Positions 8,373 through 16,570 of a stretch of DNA of 26,881 nucleotides are shown one piece after another. Below the pieces are notes generated by a model. The model saw nothing but the letters and a program-made list of their open reading frames with translations. It was not told the DNA's origin and ran no database searches. The stretch lies in NCBI RefSeq assembly GCF_000961885.1, contig NZ_JZKH01000097.1, positions 1 through 26,881 of the forward strand. Direction: 5' to 3'. How positions within the stretch are numbered: the first letter of the stretch is position 1; the number at the start of each line of letters is the position of its first letter. The translations under genes and the position numbers were made by a program. This DNA is from Streptomyces rubellomurinus. Lineage in GTDB: Bacteria > Actinomycetota > Actinomycetes > Streptomycetales > Streptomycetaceae.

Positions 8373-8411
8373 ACCCCGTCGACTCCTGAACCCCGCCGAC
8401 GCCTGAACCCC
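8357..8411 (+). repeat. 17-nt tandem repeat spanning a stop codon
   Basis: CCCCGTCGACTCCTGAA is present twice exactly (8357-8373, 8374-8390) and once with two changes (8391-8407), followed by a degenerate start of a fourth copy. The true stop TGA (8370) lies in copy 1. Because 17 is not a multiple of three, TGA at 8370, 8387 and 8404 close all three frames. A short GACCGCC triplication follows at 8421-8441. Confidence 0.9.
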
Positions 8412-8542
8412 GCCGCTCCCGACCGCCGACCGCCGACCGCCGCCCGGGTGACGGGGAGTTTGGCCGCCGGGCCGCCACGGAACGACTTTCCGCCGTACCG
8501 CAGCGGCACGGCGCCCAGGCGTGCCCGAACCCGAGGGGTGGC

Positions 8543-9850
8543 ATGGCGACCGCAGACTCCCAGGGGCCCGCCCGGCAGGCACGGGCCTTCCAGCTCGCCC
8601 GCCGGCCCAAGCTGTGGCTCCTCCCGACCGTCCTGTGCGGCCTGCTGGCCGCCCTCCTCTCGCTGCTCTACATGGGCGGCATCGTCAACCCGACCGGGCA
8701 CCTGCACCGGCTCCCGATCGCCCTGGTGAACGAGGACCAGGGCCCGCCGCCACCCGGCCGCACCCAGAGCGTCGGCGCCCTGCTGACCGGCGCCGTGCTG
8801 GCCGGCAGCCCCGGCGGGACCGTCGACTGGAAGCAGGTCGACGCCGCCGGACTCGACGACCAGCTGGCCTCCGGCAAGGTCTACAGCGCCCTGGTCGTCC
8901 CGAAGGACTTCACCGCCGCCGTCACCAGGCTGGCGACCGGTCAGGCCACCGACCGGCCCACCCTGACCGTCCTCACCAACCCCGGCCTCGGCAGCCTCGG
9001 GTCCTCGATCGCCGCCCAGATCGCCCAGAACGCCGCCCACCAGGCCTCGCAGGTCACCGGCAAGGAACTGCTCGCCGCGCTCCCGCCCGCATCCGCCACC
9101 GCCACCGGCCCGGACACCGGCGCCACCGCCCGGCTGCTGCTCGCCGACCCGTTCGCCGTCACCACCCGGATCGGCCACCCGATCGGCAGCCACAGCGGCC
9201 TCGGCCTGAGCGCCTTCTACTACGCGCTGCTGGCGGTGTTGACCGCCTTCATCGGCGGCAACATGATCCACAGCGGCGTCGACGGCGCGCTCGGCTACGC
9301 CGACAGCGAGATCGGCCCGTGGCACACCCGCCGCCCGACCGTCCCGATCAGCCGCACCCAGACCCTGCTGCTCAAGATGATCATGACGGCCGGGATCATG
9401 CTGGTCACCACGAGCCTGGTGATGCTCTGCACGGTCGGCATCCTCGGCATGGACGCCCCGCACCCGGCGATGCTCTGGCTCTTCGCCTACTGCGCCAGCC
9501 TCGCCGTGGGCCTGGGCGTGCAGGCGATCAACGCGGCCTTCGGCGGCATCGGCCAGCTGGTGTCGATGTTCGTCTTCATCGCGCTCGCCCTGCCGTCCTC
9601 GGGCGCGACCGTGCCGCTCCAGGCGGTGCCCGGCTTCTACCGCTTCCTCGGACTGTTCGAGCCGATGCGCCAGCTCAGCGACGGCATCCGGGCGATCCTG
9701 TTCTTCGACGCCCGGGCCGACGCCGGGCTGGCCCGGGGCTGGATCATGATCGCGGTCGGCATCGTGCTCGCCCTCGCCTTCGGCTTCGCGATGACCCGCT
9801 ACTACGACCGCAAGGGCCTGCACCGCTGGACCCCGCAGCCGAGCGACTAA
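8543..9850 (+). CDS. DUF3533-like integral membrane protein (ABC-2/Pip-type topology)
   Basis: 435 aa. ATG 8543 has GAGGGG 5 nt upstream. The layout is typical of the YhgE/Pip-SNG1 (DUF3533) group: one N-terminal membrane helix ([20 protein letters not shown], about residues 25-44), a long extracytoplasmic region opening with [11 protein letters not shown] (about 57-67), and a C-terminal bundle of five or six helices from about residue 222 to 424. The LPIALVNED pattern after the first helix is the most diagnostic feature. Members resemble ABC-2 exporter permeases without an ATPase, and none is encoded nearby. A role in export of lipids or drugs is only inferred. Its stop overlaps that of fdhD on the other strand by four bases. 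Confidence 0.85.
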   Translation: MATADSQGPARQARAFQLARRPKLWLLPTVLCGLLAALLSLLYMGGIVNPTGHLHRLPIALVNEDQGPPPPGRTQSVGALLTGAVLAGSPGGTVDWKQVDAAGLDDQLASGKVYSALVVPKDFTAAVTRLATGQATDRPTLTVLTNPGLGSLGSSIAAQIAQNAAHQASQVTGKELLAALPPASATATGPDTGATARLLLADPFAVTTRIGHPIGSHSGLGLSAFYYALLAVLTAFIGGNMIHSGVDGALGYADSEIGPWHTRRPTVPISRTQTLLLKMIMTAGIMLVTTSLVMLCTVGILGMDAPHPAMLWLFAYCASLAVGLGVQAINAAFGGIGQLVSMFVFIALALPSSGATVPLQAVPGFYRFLGLFEPMRQLSDGIRAILFFDARADAGLARGWIMIAVGIVLALAFGFAMTRYYDRKGLHRWTPQPSD

Positions 9851-10689
9851 CCCTCGGTGTCCGTGCCGGTGTCGATCCGGTCCGTCCGGGTGTAGACGTT
9901 CATCGACTCGCCGCGCAGGAAGCCGACCAGGGTCAGCCCGCTCTCCTCGGCCAGGTCCACGGCCAGCGAGGACGGCGCGGAGACGGCGGCGAGCAGCGGG
10001 ATCCCCGCCATCACGGCCTTCTGGACCAGCTCGAAGGAGGCCCGGCCGCTGACCATCAGCACCGTGCCGCGGGCCGGCAGCAGGCCCTCGCGCAGGGCGT
10101 GGCCGATCACCTTGTCCACCGCGTTGTGCCGGCCCACGTCCTCGCGCAGGCACAGCAGCCGCCCGTCCGCGTCGAACAGGCCGGCCGCGTGCAGGCCGCC
10201 GGTGCTGTCGAACACCTTCTGGGCGGCGCGCAGCCGCTCCGGCAGGGCGGCGAGCAGGGCGGGGGTGACGCGCAGCCCGTCCTCGGCGACGCTCCACGGC
10301 GCGGTGGTGCGCACCGCGTCCAGGCTGGCCTTGCCGCACAGGCCGCAGGAGGAGGTGGTGTAGAAGTTGCGCTCCAGCGAGGCGTCCGGGGCGGGCACGC
10401 CGGCGGCCAGCACCACGTCCACCACGTTGTAGGTGTTGCCGCCGTCCGCGGTGGCGCCCGCGCAGTAGCGGATGCCGGCCAGCTGGTGGGCGGCGTGCAG
10501 CACGCCCTCGCTGACCAGGAACCCGGCCGCCAGGTCGAAGTCGCTGCCGGGCGTGCGCATGGTCACCGTCAGCGGGCGGCCGCCGACCCGGATCTCCATC
10601 GGCTCCTCGGCGGCCAGCGTGTCGGGGCGGTGCGAGGGCACACCCTGGCGCAGGCGCAGCACCCTGCGCGGTACGGTCACTCGGCCCAT
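9847..10689 (-). CDS. fdhD: Formate dehydrogenase accessory sulfurtransferase FdhD
   Basis: 280 aa, usual length. FdhD carries sulfur from the cysteine desulfurase IscS to the molybdenum cofactor of formate dehydrogenase in the cytoplasm. The family CxxC pair is present in [10 protein letters not shown] (Cys115 and Cys118). Other conserved blocks are [10 protein letters not shown] (28-37), [15 protein letters not shown] (48-62), [15 protein letters not shown] (the nucleotide/cofactor region) and [16 protein letters not shown] 10689 has GAGGA and GGAG just upstream. No formate dehydrogenase gene lies in the window, so the partner is encoded elsewhere. It is convergent with the DUF3533-like gene and divergent from the GNAT gene, so it is probably transcribed alone. 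Confidence 0.96.
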   Translation of the reverse strand: MGRVTVPRRVLRLRQGVPSHRPDTLAAEEPMEIRVGGRPLTVTMRTPGSDFDLAAGFLVSEGVLHAAHQLAGIRYCAGATADGGNTYNVVDVVLAAGVPAPDASLERNFYTTSSCGLCGKASLDAVRTTAPWSVAEDGLRVTPALLAALPERLRAAQKVFDSTGGLHAAGLFDADGRLLCLREDVGRHNAVDKVIGHALREGLLPARGTVLMVSGRASFELVQKAVMAGIPLLAAVSAPSSLAVDLAEESGLTLVGFLRGESMNVYTRTDRIDTGTDTEG

Positions 10690-10811
10690 CGTCCTCGGCT
10701 CCTGCTCGTCGGTGAGGTCTGTACGGAGGCATCCTCCCGCGTCGGGGCGCCCGGTGGGTCCGGCGGGCGGTGCCGGGGGCCGGCTCCCGGGCGTCGGCTA
10801 GGGTGCGGGCT

Positions 10812-10874
10812 GTGACCGACGTGACCGACGTGACCGACGTGACCGCCGTGACCGCCGTGACCGCCGTGACCCTG
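10812..10874 (+). repeat. 9-nt tandem repeat of GTG codons at a translation start
   Basis: GTGACCGAC occurs three times, GTGACCGCC three times and GTGACCCTG once, without gaps. In frame they encode VTD x3, VTA x3 and VTL, joining directly to the conserved N-terminus of the acetyltransferase. Each unit begins with a possible start codon. Confidence 0.95.
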
Positions 10875-11312
10875 CGACCCGCGACCCGCGCCGAGCTGCC
10901 CGCGGTGCTCGCCCTGCTCGCCGACGAGGACCGGGTGGTGGACCCGGCGGGCATCGTGGTCGGCGAGGCGCACGAGCGCGCCTTCGCGTCCATCGAGGCC
11001 GATCCGCGCAACGAGATGCTCGTCCTGGTCGAGGAGGACGGCACCGTCATCGGCTGCCTGCAGGCGACGTACGTTCCCGGCCTCGGCAAGGGCGGCGCCG
11101 AACGCGCCCTCGTCGAGGCCGTCCGGATCCGCGCCGACCGCCGCGGCGGAGGCCTGGGCCGCATCCTGATGGAGTCCGCCGCCGCCCGGGCCCGCGCCCG
11201 CGGCTGCGCCCTCGTCCAACTCACCAGCAACAAGCAGCGCGTGGCCGCGCACCGCTTCTACGCCTCGCTCGGCTACGCGCGCAGCCACGAGGGCTTCAAG
11301 CTGGTGCTCTAA
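10812..11312 (+). CDS. GNAT-family N-acetyltransferase
   Basis: 166 aa from the first GTG of a tandem GTG array. The start is ambiguous: GTG recurs every 9 nt from 10812 to 10866, all in frame, and an in-frame GTG at 10770 is also possible. The ribosome site is weak (AGGGTG). From about residue 22 the product is a clear GNAT fold: LRPATRAELPAVLALLADED, beta strand MLVLVEEDGTVIGCLQATYVP, the acetyl-CoA loop motif VRIRADRRGGGLGRILMESA (R/Q-x-x-G-x-G/A type), LVQLTSNKQRVAAHRFYASLGY and the closing EGFKLVL. It transfers acetyl from acetyl-CoA to an amine; the substrate is not known. It ends in a CTAA overlap with the convergent GreA/GreB-like gene. Confidence 0.88.
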   Translation: MTDVTDVTDVTAVTAVTAVTLRPATRAELPAVLALLADEDRVVDPAGIVVGEAHERAFASIEADPRNEMLVLVEEDGTVIGCLQATYVPGLGKGGAERALVEAVRIRADRRGGGLGRILMESAAARARARGCALVQLTSNKQRVAAHRFYASLGYARSHEGFKLVL

Positions 11313-11785
11313 CGCGTGGAGCTGCCGCCGATCGACAGCACCGTCGCGCTGGCCGCGCCGACCGGGGTGTCGTAGGCCACCGTCTCGCCCGTGTGGCAGC
11401 CGATCAGCGCCTTGCCGAGCGGGCTGTCCCAGGTCACCAGGGTCCGCTCGCCGACCTCGGCCAGCTCGGAGACCTCGACGACCTCCTCCTCGCCGTCCGC
11501 GAACCGCAGCGACACCGTCGAGCCCACGCCCACCACGTCGGTGGCCGGCGCCCCGGCCACCGCGGCCTCCTCCAGCCGGCCCTCCACCTCGGCGATCCGG
11601 TCGTCCAGCCGGGCCACCTCGGCGGCCCGCCGCAACTCGTCCGCCTCGTCCGCCCGGTCGCCCACCGCGTCGTCCTCGCCGCGCAGCGTCCCGGCCGCCT
11701 TCTCCCGCTCGGCGCGCAACCGCGCCAGCTCCTCCTGCGCCACCCGCAGGCCCTCGGCACTGATCGGTTCGGGGCCACCGCTCAT
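11309..11785 (-). CDS. GreA/GreB-family transcription elongation factor-like protein
   Basis: 158 aa. ATG 11785 is chosen for its GGGAG 7 nt upstream; ATG 11824 in the same frame would add 13 residues. Residues about 8-80 form a charged antiparallel coiled coil (SAEGLRVAQEELARLRAERE, then ADELRRAAEVARLDDRIAEV), and residues about 85-158 an FKBP-like C-terminal domain with VGVGSTVSLRFADGEEEVVEV, SPLGKALIGCHTGETVAYDTP. Gre factors enter the secondary channel of RNA polymerase and stimulate transcript cleavage. The tip acids of the coiled coil fall in a DDAVGDRADE segment, so cleavage activity is possible. Actinomycetes carry several divergent paralogues, some without cleavage activity; this is likely one of them rather than the housekeeping GreA. 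Confidence 0.87.
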   Translation of the reverse strand: MSGGPEPISAEGLRVAQEELARLRAEREKAAGTLRGEDDAVGDRADEADELRRAAEVARLDDRIAEVEGRLEEAAVAGAPATDVVGVGSTVSLRFADGEEEVVEVSELAEVGERTLVTWDSPLGKALIGCHTGETVAYDTPVGAASATVLSIGGSSTR

Positions 11786-11912
11786 TTCCAACTCCCGGAT
11801 CACTCGCGGACGGTCCGCCTCCATTACCCCACCGCGCGGTACCGGCGGCAACTCCTCACCGCGGAGCCACCGTTCACCACCCGCCCCCCGCCGGTACGGC
11901 CGTGACGGACGG

Positions 11913-12272
11913 CTACTCGGCAGCGGTCGCGAGGGCGGCGGCGGAGCCCGGGGCGAAGGGGGCGGGGTTGTGGCGGACGAGGTCGAGGAGGCCGGGGAAG
12001 CGGGCGTCGAGGTCGGCGCGGCGCAGGTGGGCCTTGCGGCTGTTGCCGCGGTTGATCTGCTGGACCAGGCCGGCCTCGCGCAGGACCCGGAAGTGGTGGC
12101 TGAGTGTGGACTTCGACACGCTGAAACCGAAGGAGACGCAGGCCCGCTCGGTGGCGTCGGGGAGCTCCAGGAACTCCTGGACGATCTGGTAGCGCAGCGG
12201 GTCGGACAGGGCGGTCAGCACGGCCCGCAGGTCCATTTCCTCGGGGCTCGGGTGGCCCTCCGCGTCCGTCAT
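11913..12272 (-). CDS. ArsR-family winged-helix repressor
   Basis: 119 aa. ATG 12272 has GGGAG 9 nt upstream. The fold is that of ArsR/SmtB proteins: LTALSDPLRYQIVQEFLE (helices 1-2), a recognition helix in SVSKSTLSHHFRVLREAGLV, and the wing QQINRGNSRKAHLRRADLD. There is one Cys (RACVSFGF) just ahead of the recognition helix, but no full metal site such as ELCVCDL, so metal sensing is not supported. It is divergent from the GAPDH gene across 178 nt, and may control that promoter or its own. The intergenic gap shows no clear inverted repeat for it. Confidence 0.92.
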   Translation of the reverse strand: MTDAEGHPSPEEMDLRAVLTALSDPLRYQIVQEFLELPDATERACVSFGFSVSKSTLSHHFRVLREAGLVQQINRGNSRKAHLRRADLDARFPGLLDLVRHNPAPFAPGSAAALATAAE

Positions 12273-12450
12273 GTGCTCGACTCCCGTCCCCGTCGCCCGG
12301 TCTCCCGGCGACCCCGTCAGGTTGCCCGCGCATCGTACCTCGGAGGGGGTCCGGGCAGGTCGGGGAGCGGGGTGGGCCGGGACCGGCGGAAGTGCCGGAG
12401 GCGGGCGAAGCTACCATGTGGGCAACACCCTCAGCTCGAAAGATGGACTT

Positions 12451-13893
12451 GTGACTGTCAACGACGACGTGTTCACGGACTGGAAGAACCGCGAGGAGAT
12501 CGCGGAGTCGATGATCCCGATCATCGGGCGCCTGCACCGCGAGAAGGACGTCACCGTCCTGCTGCACAGCCGGTCGCTGGTGAACAAGTCGGTGGTCAGC
12601 ATCCTGAAGACGCACCGCTTCGCCCGCCAGATCGCCGGTGAGGAGCTCTCGGTCACCGAGACGTTCCCGTTCCTGCAGGCGCTGACCGCCCTGGACCTCG
12701 GCCCCTCGCAGATCGACATCGGCATGCTGGCCGCGACCTACCGGGCCGACTCCCGCGGCCTGTCGGTCGAGGAGTTCACCGCCAAGGCCGTGATCGGCGC
12801 GACCGGCGAGAACAAGCTGGAGCGCCGGGACGGCCAGGACGTCGTCCTCTACGGCTTCGGCCGGATCGGCCGCCTGGTCGCCCGCCTGCTGATCGAGAAG
12901 GCCTCCGGCAACGGCCTGCGCCTGAAGGCGATCGTGGTCCGCAACGGCGGCGGCGACGACCTGGTGAAGCGCGCCTCGCTGCTGCGCCGCGACTCCATCC
13001 ACGGCCAGTTCCAGGGCACCATCGTCGTCGACGAGGCGAACAACAAGATCATCGCCAACGGCAACGAGATCACGGTGATCTACTCCAACGACCCCAGCGA
13101 GGTCGACTACACGGAGTACGGGATCAAGGACGCGATCCTGATCGACAACACCGGCCGCTGGCGCGACCGCGAGGGCCTGTCGAAGCACCTGCGCCCCGGC
13201 ATCGCCAAGGTCGTGCTGACCGCCCCGGGCAAGGGCGACGTCCCGAACATCGTCCACGGCGTCAACCACGACACCATCAAGCCGGACGAGCAGATCATCT
13301 CCTGCGCCTCCTGCACCACCAACGCGATCGTCCCGCCGCTGAAGGCGATGGAGGACGAGTACGGCGTGCTGCGCGGCCACGTGGAGACCGTCCACTCGTT
13401 CACCAACGACCAGAACCTGCTGGACAACTACCACAAGGCCGACCGCCGCGGCCGCTCGGCACCGCTCAACATGGTGATCACCGAGACCGGCGCCGCCTCG
13501 GCCGTCGCCAAGGCCCTGCCGGACCTGAAGGCGAAGATCAGCGGCAGCTCGATCCGCGTCCCCGTGCCGGACGTCTCGATCGCCATCCTCAACCTGCAGC
13601 TGAAGCGCGAGACCAACCGCGAGGAGGTGCTGGACTACCTGCGGGACGTCTCGCTGACCTCCCCGCTGAAGCGCCAGATCGACTTCATCGACTCGCCCGA
13701 CGCCGTCTCCAGCGACTTCATCGGCTCGCGCCACGCCTCGATCGTCGACGCCGGCGCCACCAAGGTCGACGGCGACAACGCGATCCTGTACCTCTGGTAC
13801 GACAACGAGTTCGGCTACTCCTGCCAGGTCGTCCGGGTCGTCCGGTACATCTCCGGCGTCGAGTACCCGACCTTCCCGCACCCGGCGGTCTGA
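12451..13893 (+). CDS. gap: Glyceraldehyde-3-phosphate dehydrogenase, long form
   Basis: 480 aa from GTG 12451 (product begins TVNDDVFTDWKNREEIAESM), against about 335 aa for ordinary GAPDH. The enzyme oxidises glyceraldehyde-3-phosphate to 1,3-bisphosphoglycerate with NAD(P). Residues about 1-130 are an extra N-terminal domain typical of the long actinobacterial and proteobacterial form. The Rossmann motif LYGFGRIGR begins near residue 134. The catalytic Cys lies in SCASCTTN (Cys288), with the phosphate-site and His regions VETVHSFTNDQN and RRGRSAPLNMV. The C-terminus WYDNEFGYSCQVVR is canonical. Upstream, GAAAGATGGA is a weak ribosome site, and a possible -10 TACCAT is at 12414. Alone between the ArsR gene and a strong terminator, it is probably a single-gene transcript. 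It is likely a second GAPDH beside a housekeeping one elsewhere. Confidence 0.95.
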   Translation: MTVNDDVFTDWKNREEIAESMIPIIGRLHREKDVTVLLHSRSLVNKSVVSILKTHRFARQIAGEELSVTETFPFLQALTALDLGPSQIDIGMLAATYRADSRGLSVEEFTAKAVIGATGENKLERRDGQDVVLYGFGRIGRLVARLLIEKASGNGLRLKAIVVRNGGGDDLVKRASLLRRDSIHGQFQGTIVVDEANNKIIANGNEITVIYSNDPSEVDYTEYGIKDAILIDNTGRWRDREGLSKHLRPGIAKVVLTAPGKGDVPNIVHGVNHDTIKPDEQIISCASCTTNAIVPPLKAMEDEYGVLRGHVETVHSFTNDQNLLDNYHKADRRGRSAPLNMVITETGAASAVAKALPDLKAKISGSSIRVPVPDVSIAILNLQLKRETNREEVLDYLRDVSLTSPLKRQIDFIDSPDAVSSDFIGSRHASIVDAGATKVDGDNAILYLWYDNEFGYSCQVVRVVRYISGVEYPTFPHPAV

Positions 13894-13934
13894 TCGGACC
13901 CGATCGATCCCGGGTGAACCCCGGACGATCCCGT

Positions 13935-13974
13935 ACGGCGGGGCGGCGACCGGAAGCGGTCGCCGCCCCGCCGT
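13935..13974. terminator. Hairpin terminator of the GAPDH gene
   Basis: A perfect 17-bp stem (13935-13951 with 13958-13974) with the loop GGAAGC, 41 nt after the GAPDH stop. It is very stable and ends directly before the promoter region of the next gene. Confidence 0.88.
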
Positions 13975-14034
13975 CGTTCGCGCCCGGAGCGGTCGCTATC
14001 TTGATGGCTCACTGACAGCCGGAGGGAGCGGGCG

Positions 14035-14826
14035 ATGGGGATGGGTGCACGGCGGGCGGCCGCCGCGGTGGCGGCGGCCGGGGTGTTGACGGCGGTGCTG
14101 GCCGGCTGTTCGTCGGGAGGGTCGAAGGGCTCCTCGAGCGGGGCCTCGGGTGCGCCCGCGGCCGGAACCGCTCCTGCCGCCGCGTCCGCCTCCGCCCCCG
14201 CCGGTGCGAGCTCCGCCCCGGCCGCGCCGGGGACGGCGTCGGCGCCCGCGGCGACGGGCGGCGCGAACGGCGGGGCCGCCGCGGCTCCGCTGGCGACCCC
14301 CAGCGCGGACCTGGAGGCGGTGCTGCTGGACGACAAGGTCGTCGGGCAGGTGCTGCCGGACGCCAGGACGATGGCCGGGTGGGAGGAGGAGAAGCGGAAG
14401 ATCGACACCGCCGACCACGCGACCACCTGCACCGCCGCGGCGCCCTGCACGGGCAAGCCGCTCAGCGGGTCGGTCCGGTTCTCCAAGGGCGACGTCGTCG
14501 CCCGCTTCTTCGTGGAGACCCTGCCCAGCCGGGACGCGGCCAAGGCGCGGCTGCAGGAGTCCTACGCCTCGTACACCGCCGGGCCGTTCAAGAAGATCGA
14601 CGCCCCGGCGGTCGGCAGCGAGGGCCAGGCCTTCCAGGGGCAGCTGGCCGACGGCGAGGGCGTCGGCATCGTGGTGCGCTCGGGCACCGTGGTGGCCAGC
14701 GTGACCACCGAGGGCGGCCCGGTGGACGCCGCGGCGACGCGGCGGTTCGCGGTGATGCTGGTGCAGCGGATCGAGCAGGCGCAGGCGGGCAAGGCGCCGG
14801 ACGCGGGGCTCGGCGGGCAGTCCTGA
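14035..14826 (+). CDS. Lipoprotein of unknown function
   Basis: 263 aa. ATG 14035 (or ATG 14041) follows GGAGGGAG. The signal peptide ends in the lipobox LAGC with the modified Cys at residue 25. Residues about 26-85 are a low-complexity Ser/Gly/Ala/Pro spacer. The outer domain (about 86-250) starts ATPSADLEAVLLDDKVVG, has a Cys pair (TTCTAAAPC) that could form a disulfide, and a second half with FVETLPSRDAAKARLQESYA and a VGIVVRSGTVVASVTTEGG hairpin. The pattern resembles sensor-type actinomycete lipoproteins such as the PknH sensor group, but I cannot place it firmly. Its last codons and stop lie in the first unit of a 13-nt tandem repeat. Confidence 0.85.
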   Translation: MGMGARRAAAAVAAAGVLTAVLAGCSSGGSKGSSSGASGAPAAGTAPAAASASAPAGASSAPAAPGTASAPAATGGANGGAAAAPLATPSADLEAVLLDDKVVGQVLPDARTMAGWEEEKRKIDTADHATTCTAAAPCTGKPLSGSVRFSKGDVVARFFVETLPSRDAAKARLQESYASYTAGPFKKIDAPAVGSEGQAFQGQLADGEGVGIVVRSGTVVASVTTEGGPVDAAATRRFAVMLVQRIEQAQAGKAPDAGLGGQS

Positions 14827-14907
14827 GGCGCAGTCCGGACCCGCAGTCCTGAGACGCAGCCCTGAGGCGCAGTCCAGACCCGTAGTCCCGACCCGCAGTC
14901 CCGACGC
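14817..14907 (+). repeat. 13-nt tandem repeat (7 units) starting at the stop codon
   Basis: Seven consecutive 13-nt units of the form GCAGTCCNGANNC run from 14817 to 14907, most with one to three changes from the consensus. The stop TGA of the lipoprotein gene (14824) is in unit 1. Units 3 and 4 also carry TGA. It resembles the 17-nt stop-codon array at 8357. Confidence 0.9.
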
Positions 14908-14929
14908 GCGGCCGTTGCGCGTGAACCCG

Positions 14930-14965
14930 ACGCCCGTCCGTCCGGAGCCCCGGACGGACGGGCGT
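14930..14965. terminator. Hairpin terminator after the lipoprotein gene
   Basis: A perfect 16-bp stem (14930-14945 with 14950-14965) with an AGCC loop, about 100 nt after the stop and just past the 13-nt array. Confidence 0.85.
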
Positions 14966-15445
14966 TCGGCACCCGGGTGTGGTCGATCCGGGTGCGGTCG
15001 GTCCGGGTCGATGGCGGGGCCCGTTGTACGGACCCGCCCCGCACTGCTTCCGGGGCGGGCGGGGGCTCCGTCCACCGGGTCCACCGGACGCCCCGCCGGG
15101 CGTTCGTCCGGACGCGGACGGCGTGTGCGCCCCCAAGAGTGACGGATCCTCGCGGGCGGTGGCGACGCGGCCCGGTGGCAGAAATCTGTCAGGCAGCAAG
15201 ATGCCACGGCCGGACGGGCCCGGGCGGGCTCGGACGGGCCCCTGGAGTGGGCCGATGGGCCGGCCGTCCGGCGGTGCCGCCCGTTCCGGCACGGGACCCC
15301 GGGCGACGGCCCTGGGCTGGGCAAACGGTTGTCAGCCGCCCGTGATATGTACTCAGTCTGGAGTGGCCGCCGTGCGGCCATGCGAGACATGCGCAAGATG
15401 CCGACGATGCCGATGAAGGCCGATCAAGTTCGAGGGGGGCCGCAC
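14966..15445. other. 480-nt non-coding gap with a further hairpin
   Basis: No gene is supported: the frames open here lack ribosome sites and normal codon bias. CCCGCCCC (15033-15040) pairs with GGGGCGGG (15052-15059) across an 11-nt loop. GTCCACCGG is repeated twice near 15070. The more A/T-rich segment near 15320-15360 (TTGTCA, then GATATGTACT) is where a promoter for the 15446 gene is likely, but the spacing does not fit a standard pair. Confidence 0.45.
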
Positions 15446-16486
15446 ATGGCGCTGTTCCGACGCCGTTCCGGCGAGGACGGAGCGCAGGACCGGGCGGGGT
15501 GGCGCGGGTTGTTCGGCCGGCGGGCCGTCGAGGGGCCCGCGGCCGCCGGACGGCCGCGGCTCGACCCGGTGCTCGGGGACGAGTCCGCGCGCCTGCTGGT
15601 GCGGCAGGCCGCCGCCGGCGACTGGGCCGCCCTGCGCCCCGCGCTGGCCGACCACACCGGCGATGCGGACGGCACCGAGCTGACCCGGCTCACCGCGATG
15701 GTCGCCGAGCAGGCCGGGGTCGAGGAGTGGACGGCCCGGGCGCTCGCCGACGCCCCCGACGACACGCTGGCGCTGCTGCTCTCCGGCGCACGGCACGTCA
15801 ACTGGGGCTGGGAGGCCCGCTCCAAGGCGCAGGCCAAGTACGTCTCCGAGGACCAGTGGAAGACCTTCCACCAGCGGCTGGACGTCGCCGAGGCGCAGCT
15901 GCTGGAGGTCGCCGAGCGGGAGCCGACCTGGCTCGCCCCCTGGTACTTCCTGCAGATCAGCGCCCGCGGCATCTCGCTCGGCCCGGACGTCGCCACCTGC
16001 CGCTTCGAGGCCGCCGTGCGGCGCTCCCCGGGCCACCCGGCCTCGCACCGCCAGCGGCTGCAGCAGCTGTGCCAGAAGTGGGGCGGCTCGCACGAGGAGA
16101 TGCACGCCTTCGCCCGTACCGCGATGCTGGCCGCCCCCGAGGGCAGCCCGCTCGGCGAGCTGGTCGCGCTGGCGCACCTGGAGCACTGGCTGAGCCTGTC
16201 GGACGGGGAGGACCAGGACTACCTGTCCAGCCCGGCCGTGGTGGCCTCGCTCCAGGAGGCCGCGTTCCGCTCGGTGCTGCACCCGGACTTCGTCCCGGCC
16301 CGCGGCTGGCAGGGCAGCTTCAACACCTTCGCGATGGCCTTCTCGATGGCCGACCAGCCCAAGACCGCCCGCCTGCTGTTCGACGCACTGGACGGCATGG
16401 TCACCGAGGCGCCCTGGCACTACCTGTCGGGGGACCCGGTGAAGGCCTTCACCCGGCACCGCGACCGCTGCGCCGCCGCGTACTGA
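15446..16486 (+). CDS. Uncharacterised helical repeat-like protein (first gene of the Hsp90-TPR block)
   Basis: 346 aa. ATG 15446 has GAGGGGGG 7 nt upstream. The N-terminus (FRRRSGEDGAQDRAGW) is basic and disordered; there is no signal peptide. From about residue 50 it is almost all alpha-helical, with TPR-like spacing of Trp/Ala/Leu/Pro: VNWGWEAR, EEDQWKTFHQRLDVAEAQLL region, LEVAEREPTWLAPWYFLQIS, then CQKWGGSHEEMHAFARTA and a Trp-rich end (WQGSFNTFAMAF). The KWGGSHEEM block recalls DUF4034-type actinobacterial proteins, an assignment I hold weakly. It precedes the Hsp90 gene by 84 nt without a terminator, so the two are probably co-transcribed. Function unknown; a client-binding or scaffold role beside the chaperone is only inferred. 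Confidence 0.87.
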   Translation: MALFRRRSGEDGAQDRAGWRGLFGRRAVEGPAAAGRPRLDPVLGDESARLLVRQAAAGDWAALRPALADHTGDADGTELTRLTAMVAEQAGVEEWTARALADAPDDTLALLLSGARHVNWGWEARSKAQAKYVSEDQWKTFHQRLDVAEAQLLEVAEREPTWLAPWYFLQISARGISLGPDVATCRFEAAVRRSPGHPASHRQRLQQLCQKWGGSHEEMHAFARTAMLAAPEGSPLGELVALAHLEHWLSLSDGEDQDYLSSPAVVASLQEAAFRSVLHPDFVPARGWQGSFNTFAMAFSMADQPKTARLLFDALDGMVTEAPWHYLSGDPVKAFTRHRDRCAAAY

Positions 16487-16570
16487 CGCCGGCCGCGCGC
16501 CCATCCGGCGCCGCCACGTCAAGGCGCCCCCGAACTCCGACACCCCTTCCCGCGACCGAAAGAGCCTCCG

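Noticed and set aside
10812..10874. Possible CRISPR-like or regulatory direct repeats
   Set aside because: Units are contiguous with no spacers, in frame and translated; this is a simple tandem repeat.
8330..11233. A 967-codon minus-strand open frame covering several genes
   Set aside because: It runs against the DUF3533-like and GNAT genes and through fdhD in a wrong frame; composition is low-complexity and no motif is present.
14977..15416. Possible small genes in the 480-nt gap before the 15446 gene
   Set aside because: The frames overlap one another, have no ribosome site and have Arg/Pro/Gly-rich products without actinomycete codon bias.
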